Positions 1-8,139 of a stretch of DNA of 64,000 nucleotides are shown piece by piece. Origin of the DNA: Ilyomonas sp965199905 (GTDB taxonomy: Bacteria; Bacteroidota; Bacteroidia; Chitinophagales; Chitinophagaceae). Position numbers and translations under genes: made by a program. The stretch is from NCBI GenBank assembly GCA_965199905.1, contig OZ241366.1, positions 4,588,001 to 4,652,000 of the forward strand. The letters are read 5' to 3'. Numbering within the stretch: position 1 is the first letter of the stretch; every line of letters starts with the position of its first letter. Below the pieces are notes generated by a model that saw nothing but the letters and a program-made list of their open reading frames with translations, did no database searches and was not told where the DNA came from.

Positions 1-181
1 GGATATAGTTTATAACCTGTTCCTTGTCCTCGTGCGTGCCGTGCGAAAAATTGAGTCTGAATACATTCACACCTGCTTTGGCAAGAGCCAGCAGTTTTTC
101 GTATGTATTGCAGGCTGGACCCACAGTGGCTACAATCTTCGTTCTGTGAAATGAATGATCTATTCCGGCTTGCTTATCCAT
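1..181 (-). CDS. pyk: Pyruvate kinase, N-terminal part (runs off left edge)
   Basis: Pyruvate kinase converts phosphoenolpyruvate and ADP to pyruvate and ATP in the cytoplasm, the last step of glycolysis. Only about 60 codons are present. The ATG lies at 179-181 on the minus strand. The peptide contains TKIVATVGPA followed by NVFRLNFSHG, the two N-terminal signatures of the family, the second holding the Arg and Asn/Ser residues that contact substrate and K+. It lies 158 bp downstream of pfkA on the same strand, so the two glycolytic kinases may be co-transcribed. The rest of the gene is outside the window. Confidence 0.93.
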   Translation of the reverse strand, partial: MDKQAGIDHSFHRTKIVATVGPACNTYEKLLALAKAGVNVFRLNFSHGTHEDKEQVINYI

Positions 182-339
182 ATTTGTATGAAAGTATTTG
201 TCTGGAGTTGGCATGAATCGTTATTTATGTGAAACGTGAGAAGTAAAATGTGAAAGTAAGAAACGCATTTTGAGAAGATGTTTTAAAATTGAACTTCTTG
301 TTTTGATTATCACTTTTGACGTTTCATTTCTCACTCTGT

Positions 340-1323
340 TTAGCTGTTCAAAATTTTTACCAAACGCAGCCAGTCGGGAGAGACAGACTGCTTTTCGCGA
401 ATGGCAATTTCAAGAGGCGTGTAAGCCATTTCATTGTTTACAACGCCTACCATTACGTTGTGCCTGCCTTCCATAAGGCTTTCAATGGCGTGGTAGCCCA
501 TGCGGCTGGCAATCAACCTGTCGAGCGCAGAAGGCGAGCCGCCGCGCTGCATGTGACCAAGGATGGATACACGTGTATCCATGTGTGGAAGACGCTCCTT
601 AACCACTTTGGCTATCTGGGTGGCGCCGCCAAATTCATCGCCTTCGGCAACCACAATAAGATTGACGAGTTTTTTGCGCTTTTCTTTTTCCATCAGGGAA
701 TCAATCACTTCGTCAATGTTTGTTTCCGCTTCCGGAATAAGGATGTTCTCTGCGCCGGTGGCAATGCCGCTATGCAGGGCAATATATCCCGCGTGGCGAC
801 CCATTACTTCAACAATAAAAAGCCTGTCGTGTGCATCGGCAGTATCGCGTATTTTGTCAATGGCATCAATGGCTGTATTTACAGCCGTATCAAAGCCAAT
901 GGTATAATCGGTTCCGTATAAATCTTTATCAATGGTGCCGGGTAAACCAACAACGGGAAGATCAAATTCCTGGCTTAATTTAAGAGCGCCTGTAAAGGAA
1001 CCATCGCCACCAATAACTACAAGCCCGTTGATATTTCTTTTTTTAAGATTCTCAACCGCCTTGCAGCGGCCTTCATAAGTAAAGAAATCTTTGCAGCGGG
1101 CAGTTTTCAGTATTGTGCCGCCGCGTTGTATAATGTTAGCAACCGAGCGGGAATCCATCTGGAAAATATCATCTTCCACCATACCGCTATAGCCACGCAC
1201 AACGCCATAAACCTCCATGCCATAATAGATGCCCGTTCTCACCACAGCTCTGATGGCTGCATTCATACCGGGTGAATCTCCGCCAGATGTTAATACGGCA
1301 ACCTTGGATATTTGCTTCGACAT
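340..1323 (-). CDS. pfkA: ATP-dependent 6-phosphofructokinase
   Basis: This enzyme phosphorylates fructose 6-phosphate to the 1,6-bisphosphate, the committed step of glycolysis. At 327 residues it has the normal length of a bacterial PfkA. Seen in order: the N-terminal ATP loop TSGGDSPGMNAAIR, GGDGSFTG (Gly rather than Asp after GGD, which points to ATP and not PPi as phosphoryl donor), the catalytic PGTIDKD-YGTDYTIGFDTA segment, EVMGRHAGYIAL, and HMQRGGSPSALDR near the end. The catalytic loop reads TIDKD where the E. coli enzyme has TIDND; both Asp residues are kept. The gene is divergent from the nuo locus and followed by pyk. Confidence 0.97.
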   Translation of the reverse strand: MSKQISKVAVLTSGGDSPGMNAAIRAVVRTGIYYGMEVYGVVRGYSGMVEDDIFQMDSRSVANIIQRGGTILKTARCKDFFTYEGRCKAVENLKKRNINGLVVIGGDGSFTGALKLSQEFDLPVVGLPGTIDKDLYGTDYTIGFDTAVNTAIDAIDKIRDTADAHDRLFIVEVMGRHAGYIALHSGIATGAENILIPEAETNIDEVIDSLMEKEKRKKLVNLIVVAEGDEFGGATQIAKVVKERLPHMDTRVSILGHMQRGGSPSALDRLIASRMGYHAIESLMEGRHNVMVGVVNNEMAYTPLEIAIREKQSVSPDWLRLVKILNS

Positions 1324-1647
1324 GTTAAATAGAAATAGTTAGCCAACACAGCTAAGGCAGGAAATGAATTATCCGAAAGCCAGCTTATAAGCCGCCAAAA
1401 ATAGGGATTAATCGATAAAAAGAGCATTGCTCTCAAATTCATAATCATTTCCGGTAAAAGCTTCACTGTTCTTGTTCATATGATAAGTGTTGTTTTTACA
1501 AAAAAGAAAATTCCATATCAAAATTTATCTTGGTGTAGTTATGATAACAAGATGAAAATATTTACGAAATAGAGAACAGTTGACATTTTTTTGTGCGGCT
1601 TCTGATTTACTTTTGTTGAATTATAGTAAAGAAAAGAGGATCAGATT
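1324..1647. other. Divergent intergenic region pfkA / nuoB
   Basis: This gap has no convincing coding sequence. It was searched for nuoA, which usually precedes nuoB, and no frame encodes the small three-helix NuoA protein. It must hold both divergent promoters. A TATTTTTG match to the Bacteroidota -7 element lies on the minus strand at 1396-1403 (for pfkA), and TACTTTTG lies on the plus strand at 1608-1615 (for nuoB). Confidence 0.6.
1608..1615 (+). promoter_or_regulatory. Putative -7 element upstream of nuoB
   Basis: TACTTTTG matches the Bacteroidota -7 consensus TAnnTTTG and ends 32 bp before the nuoB ATG. A TTGACA-like hexamer starts at 1580, but its spacing is longer than the usual 19-20 bp, so only the -7 part is a good match. 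Confidence 0.4.
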
Positions 1648-2238
1648 ATGTCACGTCCCGTACGGTTCAATATACATCCCAAGCAGCCTGATATTCACGA
1701 TAATGTTGCCATTGCCGAAGCGCCGGATGGCACCGGCGGCGAAGGTTTTTTTGCTACAAAATTTGAAAGCGTTGTTGGCTTAGCCCGCAAGAATTCTTTG
1801 TGGCCGCTGCCTTTTGCAACCTCGTGCTGCGGTATCGAATTTATGGCAACGATGGCCTCTACTTACGATCTTGCGCGTTTTGGTTCGGAACGTTTAGGTT
1901 TTACGCCAAGGCAATGTGATTTGCTGATGGTAATGGGAACTATTTCTAAAAAAATGGGTCCGATATTACGGCAGGTTTATCTGCAGATGGCAGAGCCACG
2001 TTGGGTATTATCTATGGGTGCCTGCGCTTGCTCGGGTGGTATTTTTGACACCTATTCTGTATTGCAGGGCATTGACCAGATCATCCCGGTTGATGTGTAC
2101 ATTCCCGGCTGTCCTCCGCGGCCTGAAGCTGTGATTGATGGTATTTTGAGAATACAGGATTTGGTGGGCAATGAAAGTCTGCGCAGAAGAAACGGACCTG
2201 AATATAAAGCTTTAATGAGCAGCTACGGAATACAGTAA
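1648..2238 (+). CDS. nuoB: NADH-quinone oxidoreductase subunit B
   Basis: NuoB sits in the peripheral arm of complex I and carries the terminal [4Fe-4S] cluster N2 that passes electrons to quinone. The 196-residue protein shows the expected ligands: adjacent Cys60-Cys61 in ATSCCGIEF, a Cys near 126 in GACACSGG, and Cys155 in IPGCPPRPE. The ATG at 1648 gives a normal N-terminus. It is the first gene of the operon here because nuoA is absent. nuoC follows after 15 bp. Confidence 0.97.
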   Translation: MSRPVRFNIHPKQPDIHDNVAIAEAPDGTGGEGFFATKFESVVGLARKNSLWPLPFATSCCGIEFMATMASTYDLARFGSERLGFTPRQCDLLMVMGTISKKMGPILRQVYLQMAEPRWVLSMGACACSGGIFDTYSVLQGIDQIIPVDVYIPGCPPRPEAVIDGILRIQDLVGNESLRRRNGPEYKALMSSYGIQ

Positions 2239-2253
2239 TATTGAATTGAAAGT

Positions 2254-2778
2254 ATGCCACTAACCAACGAAAGTGTACAACAAAGTTTGATTGAAAAATT
2301 TGGTGACAGCCTTTCCGGTTTTCATGAACCTTATGGAATGCTCACGTTTGAAGCGCCAAAGGAGATGAATCTGAAAGTGCTTCAGTATTTATACAGCGGG
2401 CTTGGTTTTGAATTCCTGACTGATTTGTGTGCGGTTCATTATCCCGATAACAAAGGTGCTGAATTGGCAATGGTATATATGGTTCAGAATATGCGGGAAG
2501 GCATTCGCGTTCGGTTTAAAGTGTACACCGGTATTCAGCAGCCGGATATTTTTACTGCCACCAAAATATGGGAAGCAGCCAACTGGATGGAGCGTGAAAC
2601 ATATGATTTTTATGGTGTCAATTTCGTTGGACATCCGAACCTGAAACGTATTATGAACGTAGATGAAATGGAATACTTTCCACAACGCAAGGAATATCCG
2701 CTGGAAGACCAGACCAGACGAGATAAAGATGATGAAATGTTTGGACGCGGCGGCTCCCGCGAGTTTTTGAACAATTAG
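2254..2778 (+). CDS. nuoC: NADH-quinone oxidoreductase subunit C
   Basis: NuoC is the 30-kDa subunit of the peripheral arm and helps hold the quinone-reducing module together with NuoD. The 174-residue product shows the family signature around WMERETYDFYGV and FVGHPNLKRIMN, followed by the basic/acidic tail PLEDQTRRDKDD. It is separate from NuoD, unlike the NuoCD fusion of E. coli. A degraded Uma2-type gene lies between it and nuoD. Confidence 0.96.
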   Translation: MPLTNESVQQSLIEKFGDSLSGFHEPYGMLTFEAPKEMNLKVLQYLYSGLGFEFLTDLCAVHYPDNKGAELAMVYMVQNMREGIRVRFKVYTGIQQPDIFTATKIWEAANWMERETYDFYGVNFVGHPNLKRIMNVDEMEYFPQRKEYPLEDQTRRDKDDEMFGRGGSREFLNN

Positions 2779-2782
2779 CAGG

Positions 2783-3386
2783 ATGGATAAAATTCTTCAG
2801 CCCATATTATAATCGCCGAAATCTCCTGATTATGTGGAAGAACTCAGGCGTGTATTGGCGGAAGAAGAAATTAAGCGTAATGAATTTTATGAGTGGCTTG
2901 ATGAGGATAAGCGGGCGGAATTCATGGCAGGAGAGATTGTTATTCATTCGCCTGCAACAGCTTTGCATATCGAGGTTTTGCAAAACCTCTTGTTGGCCAT
3001 TGCACCTTTTGTTCAGCAGAACAAATTAGGTAAAGTTTATACTGAACAAGCTTTGGTATAACTAAAACGGAGTGATGTGATGCCAGACCTTGCTTTTTGG
3101 AAACATCAATCGTTTGAAAGCGATACCAAAACTTTTCCTGCACCCGGTTTTGTTGTTGAAGTGTTAAGCAAGAGCACGGCGAAATATGATAAAACAAAAG
3201 AAGAAAGAGGAATATGCATTGAACCAGATATTGGAGTATTGGATTGTTAATGCAGATAAAAAAGTAATAGAACAATATATTTTGAATGGTGAACATTATA
3301 AACTGCACGAAAAAATAAGTCATGGCACTATTCAGTGCACTGTTTTAGAAGGATTGAAAATTGAATTGAACAGTATTTTCGGCTAA
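2783..3386 (+). pseudogene. Degraded Uma2-family (DUF820) endonuclease-like gene
   Basis: Joined conceptual translation gives a Uma2-type protein, a restriction-endonuclease-fold family common as accessory genes. From an ATG at 2783 the frame meets a stop at 2810, then reads SPKSPDYVEELRRVLAEEE and on through EFYEWLDEDKRAEFMAGE and IVIHSPATALHIEVLQNLL. It meets a second stop at 3059-3061, then continues in the same frame with SDVMPDLAFWKH and GFVVEVLSKSTAKYDKTK. A +1 frameshift in the purine run near 3187-3210 moves the rest to another frame: KKEEYALNQILEYWIVN and ADKKVIEQYIL to a stop at 3386. The PD...ExxSxST motif is retained, but no full-length product can be made. It sits between nuoC and nuoD in the operon direction. 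Confidence 0.85.
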
Positions 3387-3405
3387 GGATTTAAAGATTA
3401 TCATC

Positions 3406-4641
3406 ATGAACAATTTAGAAGTTCAGCATCATATAAAACTGCCGGAAGGCTCTATTGGTAAGCAAACAACCACACTCAACCTCGGACCAACTCATCCCGC
3501 CACCCACGGTGTGTTTCAAAATATTCTGGAGTTGGATGGTGAGCGTATCGTCTCTGCAGAACAAACGGTTGGTTACATTCATCGTGCGTATGAAAAGCTG
3601 TCTGAGCGAAGACCTTTATATCAGATCACCACGCTTACTGATCGCATGAATTATTGCAGCAGCCCAATCAATAACATGGGCTGGCACATGACCTGCGAAA
3701 AATTGCTGCGTATCAAGTTGCCAAAGCGGGTAGAGTACATGCGGGTCATCATTATGGAACTTGCGCGCATCACGGATCACCTTATCTGCAATTCCGTGGT
3801 AGGTGTAGATGCAGGCGCGTTTACAGGCTTTTTATATGTGATGCAATACCGCGAATTAGCATACGAAATTTACGAAGAAATATGCGGCTCACGCCTCACT
3901 ACCAATATGGGCAGAATCGGTGGGTTTGAACGCAATTTCAACAATACCGTTTGGGTAAAATTAGAGAAATTTTTAAAGGAATACCCGGTTGCATTGGGTG
4001 AGTTAAATGATCTACTTCTGCGTAACAGAATTTTTATGGAGCGCTTGATTGGCGCAGGTCCAATTGGCGGTGAACGTGCTTTAAACTATGGTTTTACCGG
4101 ACCAAACCTACGTGCTGCGGGTGTAGATTATGATGTACGCGTTGCATCGCCTTACAGCAGCTATGAAGATTTTGATTTTACGGTTCCTGTCGGCTCAACC
4201 GGCGATTGCTATGATCGGTTTTTAGTTCGCAATGAAGAAATGCAGCAATCACTCAACATTATAGAACAGGCATACAGAAAGATACAGGAATTTAAAGGTG
4301 CCGAAGCAGAAGTGTTTCATGCGGATATACCTGATTATTATCTGCCTGAAAAAGCAGACGTTTACACAAAAATGGAAGCGCTCATTTATCACTTTAAAAT
4401 TGTGATGGGCGAAACGGAAATTCCGCCGGGAGAAGTCTATCATTCTGTGGAAGGTGGTAACGGTGAGCTTGGCTTTTACTTAATCAGCGATGGTGGCAGA
4501 ACACCTTATCGTCTTCATTACCGCCGTCCATGTTTTATTTATTATCAAGCGTATGAAGAACTGGTAAAAGGAGCCATGCTCAGTGATGCTGTCATCACCA
4601 TGAGTTCGCTGAATCTGATTGCCGGTGAACTGGACGGATAA
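3406..4641 (+). CDS. nuoD: NADH-quinone oxidoreductase subunit D
   Basis: NuoD is the 49-kDa subunit that forms the quinone-binding pocket with NuoB. The 411-residue protein has the N-terminal NLGPTHPATHGVF segment, whose His lines the quinone site, then ERRPLYQITTLTDRMNY, RVIIMELARITDHL, and the C-terminal GELGFYLISDGG and RLHYRRPCF motifs. It is full length. It begins 20 bp after the Uma2 remnant, and nuoE follows 27 bp later. Confidence 0.97.
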   Translation: MNNLEVQHHIKLPEGSIGKQTTTLNLGPTHPATHGVFQNILELDGERIVSAEQTVGYIHRAYEKLSERRPLYQITTLTDRMNYCSSPINNMGWHMTCEKLLRIKLPKRVEYMRVIIMELARITDHLICNSVVGVDAGAFTGFLYVMQYRELAYEIYEEICGSRLTTNMGRIGGFERNFNNTVWVKLEKFLKEYPVALGELNDLLLRNRIFMERLIGAGPIGGERALNYGFTGPNLRAAGVDYDVRVASPYSSYEDFDFTVPVGSTGDCYDRFLVRNEEMQQSLNIIEQAYRKIQEFKGAEAEVFHADIPDYYLPEKADVYTKMEALIYHFKIVMGETEIPPGEVYHSVEGGNGELGFYLISDGGRTPYRLHYRRPCFIYYQAYEELVKGAMLSDAVITMSSLNLIAGELDG

Positions 4642-4668
4642 TATTTTCGATAAGTCAAACAAACTCAC

Positions 4669-5166
4669 ATGATATTCTCTCCCGATAAATTAAATAAAAT
4701 TCAGGAAATTATTGCCCGCTATCCGGAGGGTAAACAGAAAAGCGCGATGCTTCCTTTACTGCACATGGCGCAGGAAGAAAACAGCGGCTGGCTAAGTGTA
4801 GATGCGATGGATTATGTAGCAAGCCTTCTCGATATTCAGCCAATAGAAGTGTACGAAGTGGCTACCTTTTATAGCATGTACAACTTAAAACCGGTTGGTA
4901 AATATCTCTTCGAAGTTTGTCAAACTGGTCCCTGCATGTTGCGCGGCAGCGATGATATCATTGAATACATTCAGCAAAAGCTCAGCATCAAAAACGGCGA
5001 GACGACAACAGATGGTTTGTTTACTTTAAAAACTGTTGAATGCCTTGGTGCCTGCGGCTATGCACCGATGATGCAGTTGGGCAAATTCTATAAAGAGCAT
5101 CTGACAAAAGAAAAAGTAGATGCCATTATAGAAAAGTGCGTAAGAAACTCAACAACGAATAATTAA
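4669..5166 (+). CDS. nuoE: NADH-quinone oxidoreductase subunit E
   Basis: NuoE is the 24-kDa thioredoxin-fold subunit of the NADH-dehydrogenase module and binds the [2Fe-2S] cluster N1a. The 165-residue protein has EVYEVATFYSMYNLKPVGK, the first ligand pair in CQTGPCMLRG, and the second pair in CLGACGYAPM, which is the expected C-x4-C ... C-x3-C arrangement. It is followed by nuoF after 44 bp of repeat-like spacer. Confidence 0.96.
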   Translation: MIFSPDKLNKIQEIIARYPEGKQKSAMLPLLHMAQEENSGWLSVDAMDYVASLLDIQPIEVYEVATFYSMYNLKPVGKYLFEVCQTGPCMLRGSDDIIEYIQQKLSIKNGETTTDGLFTLKTVECLGACGYAPMMQLGKFYKEHLTKEKVDAIIEKCVRNSTTNN

Positions 5167-5178
5167 CGAAAAGCTCAA

Positions 5179-5208
5179 AGCTCATAGCTGACGGCTCACA
5201 GCTCATAG
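5179..5208. repeat. Short direct repeat in nuoE-nuoF spacer
   Basis: The 9-mer AGCTCATAG occurs twice (5179-5187 and 5200-5208) around a related GCTGACGGCTCA. The same vocabulary (agctgac, agctgatag, cagccgtcag) recurs at about 10040-10063 and 63028-63140, so this is a simple-sequence class scattered through intergenic DNA. No function can be assigned. Confidence 0.4.
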
Positions 5209-5210
5209 AT

Positions 5211-6560
5211 ATGGCAATAAAACTATTACTCGACAAAGCACATATTGAAGGAATTCGCTTTTACGATATCTGGCGCAAGAACGGCGGCTACCAGGCTGTT
5301 GAAAAAGCGCTCAAGCTATCGCCCGAAGCCATTGTGGAAGAAGTCAAAAAAAGCGGACTCCGCGGCCGTGGTGGCGCCGGTTTCCCGGCAGGATTAAAAT
5401 GGAGCTTTATTGCCAAACCCGAAGGCGTACCGCGCCACCTCGTGTGCAACGCCGACGAAAGCGAACCAGGCACGTTCAAAGACCGTTACCTGATGGAGTT
5501 TCTTCCACATTTATTGATAGAAGGTCTTATTATCAGTTCGTTCGCGCTTGGCAGCAACGCTACGTATATCTACATCCGCGGTGAGTATGCGTGGATTCCC
5601 GATATTTTAGAACAAGCCATCAACGAAGCCAAAGCAAACGGCTTCCTTGGTAAAAATATTCTCGGCACTGGCTTCGACTGCGAAATTTATGTGCAGCGTG
5701 GTGCCGGCGCTTATATCTGCGGCGAAGAAACGGCACTCATAGAAAGCCTCGAAGGCAAGCGTGGCAATCCCCGCATTAAGCCGCCGTTCCCAGCTATCAA
5801 AGGCGCATGGGAAAGACCAACTGTTGTCAACAATGTCGAAACTCTCGCAGCCGTCGTTCCCATCATCAACATGGGCGGCGAAGAATATGCAAAAATCGGT
5901 GTCGGCAAATCAACCGGTACCAAACTCATTTCCGCCTGCGGCAATGTCAACAAGCCTGGCGTGTATGAAATAGACATGACCATTTCGGTCGAAGAATTTA
6001 TTTATAGCGATGAATATTGCGGCGGCATTCCCAATGGCAAGCGGCTCAAAGCCTGCATTCCCGGTGGTTCTTCCGTTCCTATTATACCGGCAAACCTGCT
6101 GTTTAAAACCGCAAAAGGCGAAACGCGCATCATGAATTATGAAAGCCTTAGCGATGGCGGTTTTGCCACCGGAAGCATGATGGGAAGCGGCGGTTTTATA
6201 GTGCTTGACGAAGACCAGTGTGTTGTTCGCCATACGCTTACACTGGCTCGTTTCTATCGCCACGAAAGCTGCGGACAATGCTCGCCCTGCCGCGAAGGCA
6301 CCGGCTGGATGGAAAAGATTTTAAAAAACATCGAATACGGCAAAGGCAAGCTTAGCGATATTGATTTGCTGTGGGATATTCAGCGCAAGATTGAAGGCAA
6401 TACTATCTGCCCGCTTGGCGACGCAGCGGCTTGGCCGGTTGCGGCAGCCATCCGTCATTTCCGCGACGAGTTCGAGTGGCATGTGCTCAATCCCGAAGAG
6501 TGCCTAACGCGCAATTACGGTCTCGCTCATTACGCCGACGAGCGTGAAGTGATGGCATAG
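5211..6560 (+). CDS. nuoF: NADH-quinone oxidoreductase subunit F
   Basis: NuoF is the 51-kDa NADH-oxidising subunit, binding NADH, FMN and [4Fe-4S] cluster N3. The 449-residue protein contains the glycine-rich loop GLRGRGGAGFPAGLKW, CNADESEPGTFKDR, AYICGEETALIESLEG, and the C-terminal cluster ligands ESCGQCSPCREGTGWM plus a fourth Cys in TICPLGDAAAW. It is full length. A dispersed repeat copy (R1) fills the gap to nuoG. Confidence 0.97.
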   Translation: MAIKLLLDKAHIEGIRFYDIWRKNGGYQAVEKALKLSPEAIVEEVKKSGLRGRGGAGFPAGLKWSFIAKPEGVPRHLVCNADESEPGTFKDRYLMEFLPHLLIEGLIISSFALGSNATYIYIRGEYAWIPDILEQAINEAKANGFLGKNILGTGFDCEIYVQRGAGAYICGEETALIESLEGKRGNPRIKPPFPAIKGAWERPTVVNNVETLAAVVPIINMGGEEYAKIGVGKSTGTKLISACGNVNKPGVYEIDMTISVEEFIYSDEYCGGIPNGKRLKACIPGGSSVPIIPANLLFKTAKGETRIMNYESLSDGGFATGSMMGSGGFIVLDEDQCVVRHTLTLARFYRHESCGQCSPCREGTGWMEKILKNIEYGKGKLSDIDLLWDIQRKIEGNTICPLGDAAAWPVAAAIRHFRDEFEWHVLNPEECLTRNYGLAHYADEREVMA

Positions 6561-6582
6561 GTGAACAGCCATGAAATACAGG

Positions 6583-6690
6583 TTTTGGTAGTCATCGTCC
6601 ACCGCTCCGGTTGATCGACTGTTGCGTCCGCCGCGGCGGGTCATCGTTCCGGGCAATGATTGGGCTTTTTAAACCGCAAAGGCACGAAGA
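6583..6690 (+). repeat. Dispersed structured repeat, copy R1
   Basis: This copy begins with a TTTTGGTAGTCATCGTCC-like end, keeps the internal TTGATCGACTGTTG, and ends with GTTCCGGGCAATGATTGG plus a T-run followed by ACCGCAAAGGCACGAAG. The middle differs from the other copies and carries the perfect palindrome CCGCCGCGGCGG at 6628-6639. It lies inside the nuo operon in the same sense as transcription, with 178 bp in total between nuoF and nuoG. Confidence 0.7.
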
Positions 6691-6738
6691 CACAAAGAAT
6701 CAAAGAGACAGGTTCTAAGCAAAGAATAAAAGAATACA

Positions 6739-7827
6739 ATGGCAGACGCAACACAAACTCCATTATTTAAAGTCACCATAGATAATATTACGGTTGAAGT
6801 TCCCGCAGGCACTTCGATCCTCGAAGCGGCGCGCAAAATTGGTGGCGATGTGGCGCCTCCTGCCATGTGCTTCTATAGTAAGCTCAAAGGCAGCGGTGGC
6901 AAGTGCCGCACCTGTTTGGTAGAAGTGAGCAAAGGTTCTGAAAAAGACCCGCGCCCGATGCCGAAGCTGGTTGCCAGTTGCCGCACCACGGTAATGGATG
7001 GCATGGAAGTAAAAAACCTCACCAGCGAAAAAGTAATTGATGCCCGCGCCGGAGTGGTTGAATTTTTATTAATCAATCACCCGCTTGATTGCCCGATCTG
7101 CGACCAGGCTGGCGAATGCTCCTTACAGGATTTAGGTTACGAACATGGTAAAGCCGGCACACGCTACGAGTTTCAGCGTCGTACTTTTGCGAAGCATAGC
7201 TTGGGTCAATACATTCAGCTTCATATGACGCGTTGCATTCTGTGTTTTCGTTGTGTGTTTACCGCTGACCAGTTAACCAATACACGTCATCATGGCGTGC
7301 TTGACCGCGGCGACCATTCTGAAATTGCTACCTATATTGAAAAGAGTTTAGATAACGATTTCATCGGCAATGTCATTGACGTTTGTCCGGTGGGTGCTTT
7401 AACCGATAGAACATTCCGCTTTAAAAATCGTGTCTGGTTTTTAAAGCCAATGGACGCACATCGCGACTGCCCCAAATGTTCCGGCAAAGTCACACTTTGG
7501 AACCGCGGTGATGAAGTGTTTCGCGTAACAGCGCGCAAAGACGAATGGGGCGAAGTGGAAGAATGGATTTGCAACGAATGTCGTTTTGAAAAGAAGAATA
7601 CAAGTGATTGGATAATTGAAGGTCCGCGTAAGATTGACCGTCATTCGGTTATTTCACAAGGTCATTATGTAGATGCGATTGAGCCGCCTGAATTTTTAGC
7701 TGAAGTCATGGATGGCAGGCAGCCGAAAATTACATTCGGTATTCACGATGTCAGCAAAGTGAACGAGCCGCAAAACGATTTGAGTTTATTGGAAGGCCCG
7801 GCGCATTCAGATGATTTTAAGAATTAA
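6739..7827 (+). CDS. nuoG: NADH-quinone oxidoreductase subunit G, short form
   Basis: NuoG carries iron-sulfur clusters that link NuoF to NuoI. The 362-residue protein has a 2Fe-2S ferredoxin domain (GGKCRTCLVEV, ASCRTTVM), the HPLDCPICDQAGECSLQD and RCILCFRCVF cluster motifs, and a second Cys set (DCPKCSG, WICNECRF). The roughly 400-residue molybdopterin-like domain of E. coli NuoG is missing, and the reading frame ends cleanly. From memory this short form is usual in Bacteroidota, so it is probably normal and not a truncation. Its TAA directly abuts the ATG of the next gene at 7828. Confidence 0.92.
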   Translation: MADATQTPLFKVTIDNITVEVPAGTSILEAARKIGGDVAPPAMCFYSKLKGSGGKCRTCLVEVSKGSEKDPRPMPKLVASCRTTVMDGMEVKNLTSEKVIDARAGVVEFLLINHPLDCPICDQAGECSLQDLGYEHGKAGTRYEFQRRTFAKHSLGQYIQLHMTRCILCFRCVFTADQLTNTRHHGVLDRGDHSEIATYIEKSLDNDFIGNVIDVCPVGALTDRTFRFKNRVWFLKPMDAHRDCPKCSGKVTLWNRGDEVFRVTARKDEWGEVEEWICNECRFEKKNTSDWIIEGPRKIDRHSVISQGHYVDAIEPPEFLAEVMDGRQPKITFGIHDVSKVNEPQNDLSLLEGPAHSDDFKN

Positions 7828-8139
7828 ATGAGCGAGCAGGAAACAATATTGGCAGACATAAAACAGGCTGTCTTATCGGTAGATAATAATGCCGATGTGT
7901 TGCTGTTCGGTTCCCGTGCGCGTGGAGATTTTAATGAAGAGAGCGACTGGGATATTTTGATATTGACGAATGAAGAGGTGAATGATGAATTCAGGTCAAA
8001 GTTGTATGAAGCCATGTTGACTGTAGAGTTGAAATATGAAGTAAATGTGAGTACAATTATCAGGACAAGAGTTGTCTGGAATCACTCTCTGCATACAGAT
8101 TTGTACATTAATATTCATCAGGACGGTATTGTGCTATGA
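7828..8139 (+). CDS. MNT-type minimal nucleotidyltransferase (putative antitoxin)
   Basis: This 103-residue protein belongs to the polymerase-beta-like minimal nucleotidyltransferases. The core motif is visible as LLFGSRARGD (residues 26-34) followed by SDWDILIL, with the metal-binding Asp residues at 40 and 42. In known pairs such proteins neutralise a HEPN toxin, in some cases by adding AMP to a Tyr on the toxin. Here the ATG touches the stop of nuoG, and its own TGA overlaps the ATG of the HEPN gene (ATGA). The pair is therefore inserted seamlessly in the complex I operon. Antitoxin function is inferred from the pairing. Confidence 0.85.
   Translation: MSEQETILADIKQAVLSVDNNADVLLFGSRARGDFNEESDWDILILTNEEVNDEFRSKLYEAMLTVELKYEVNVSTIIRTRVVWNHSLHTDLYINIHQDGIVL

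Noticed and set aside
316..921. Long plus-strand frame opposite pfkA
   Set aside because: It is fully antisense to a well-conserved pfkA, shows no family motif and has an unlikely composition (His/Asn/Phe-rich). It is a shadow frame.
5910..6278. Minus-strand frame of 122 codons opposite nuoF
   Set aside because: It is antisense to conserved nuoF motifs and has no start context or motif of its own.
6739..7827. nuoG read as a truncated pseudogene because it lacks the molybdopterin domain
   Set aside because: The frame ends cleanly with all cluster ligands present, and from memory short NuoG forms are normal in Bacteroidota.
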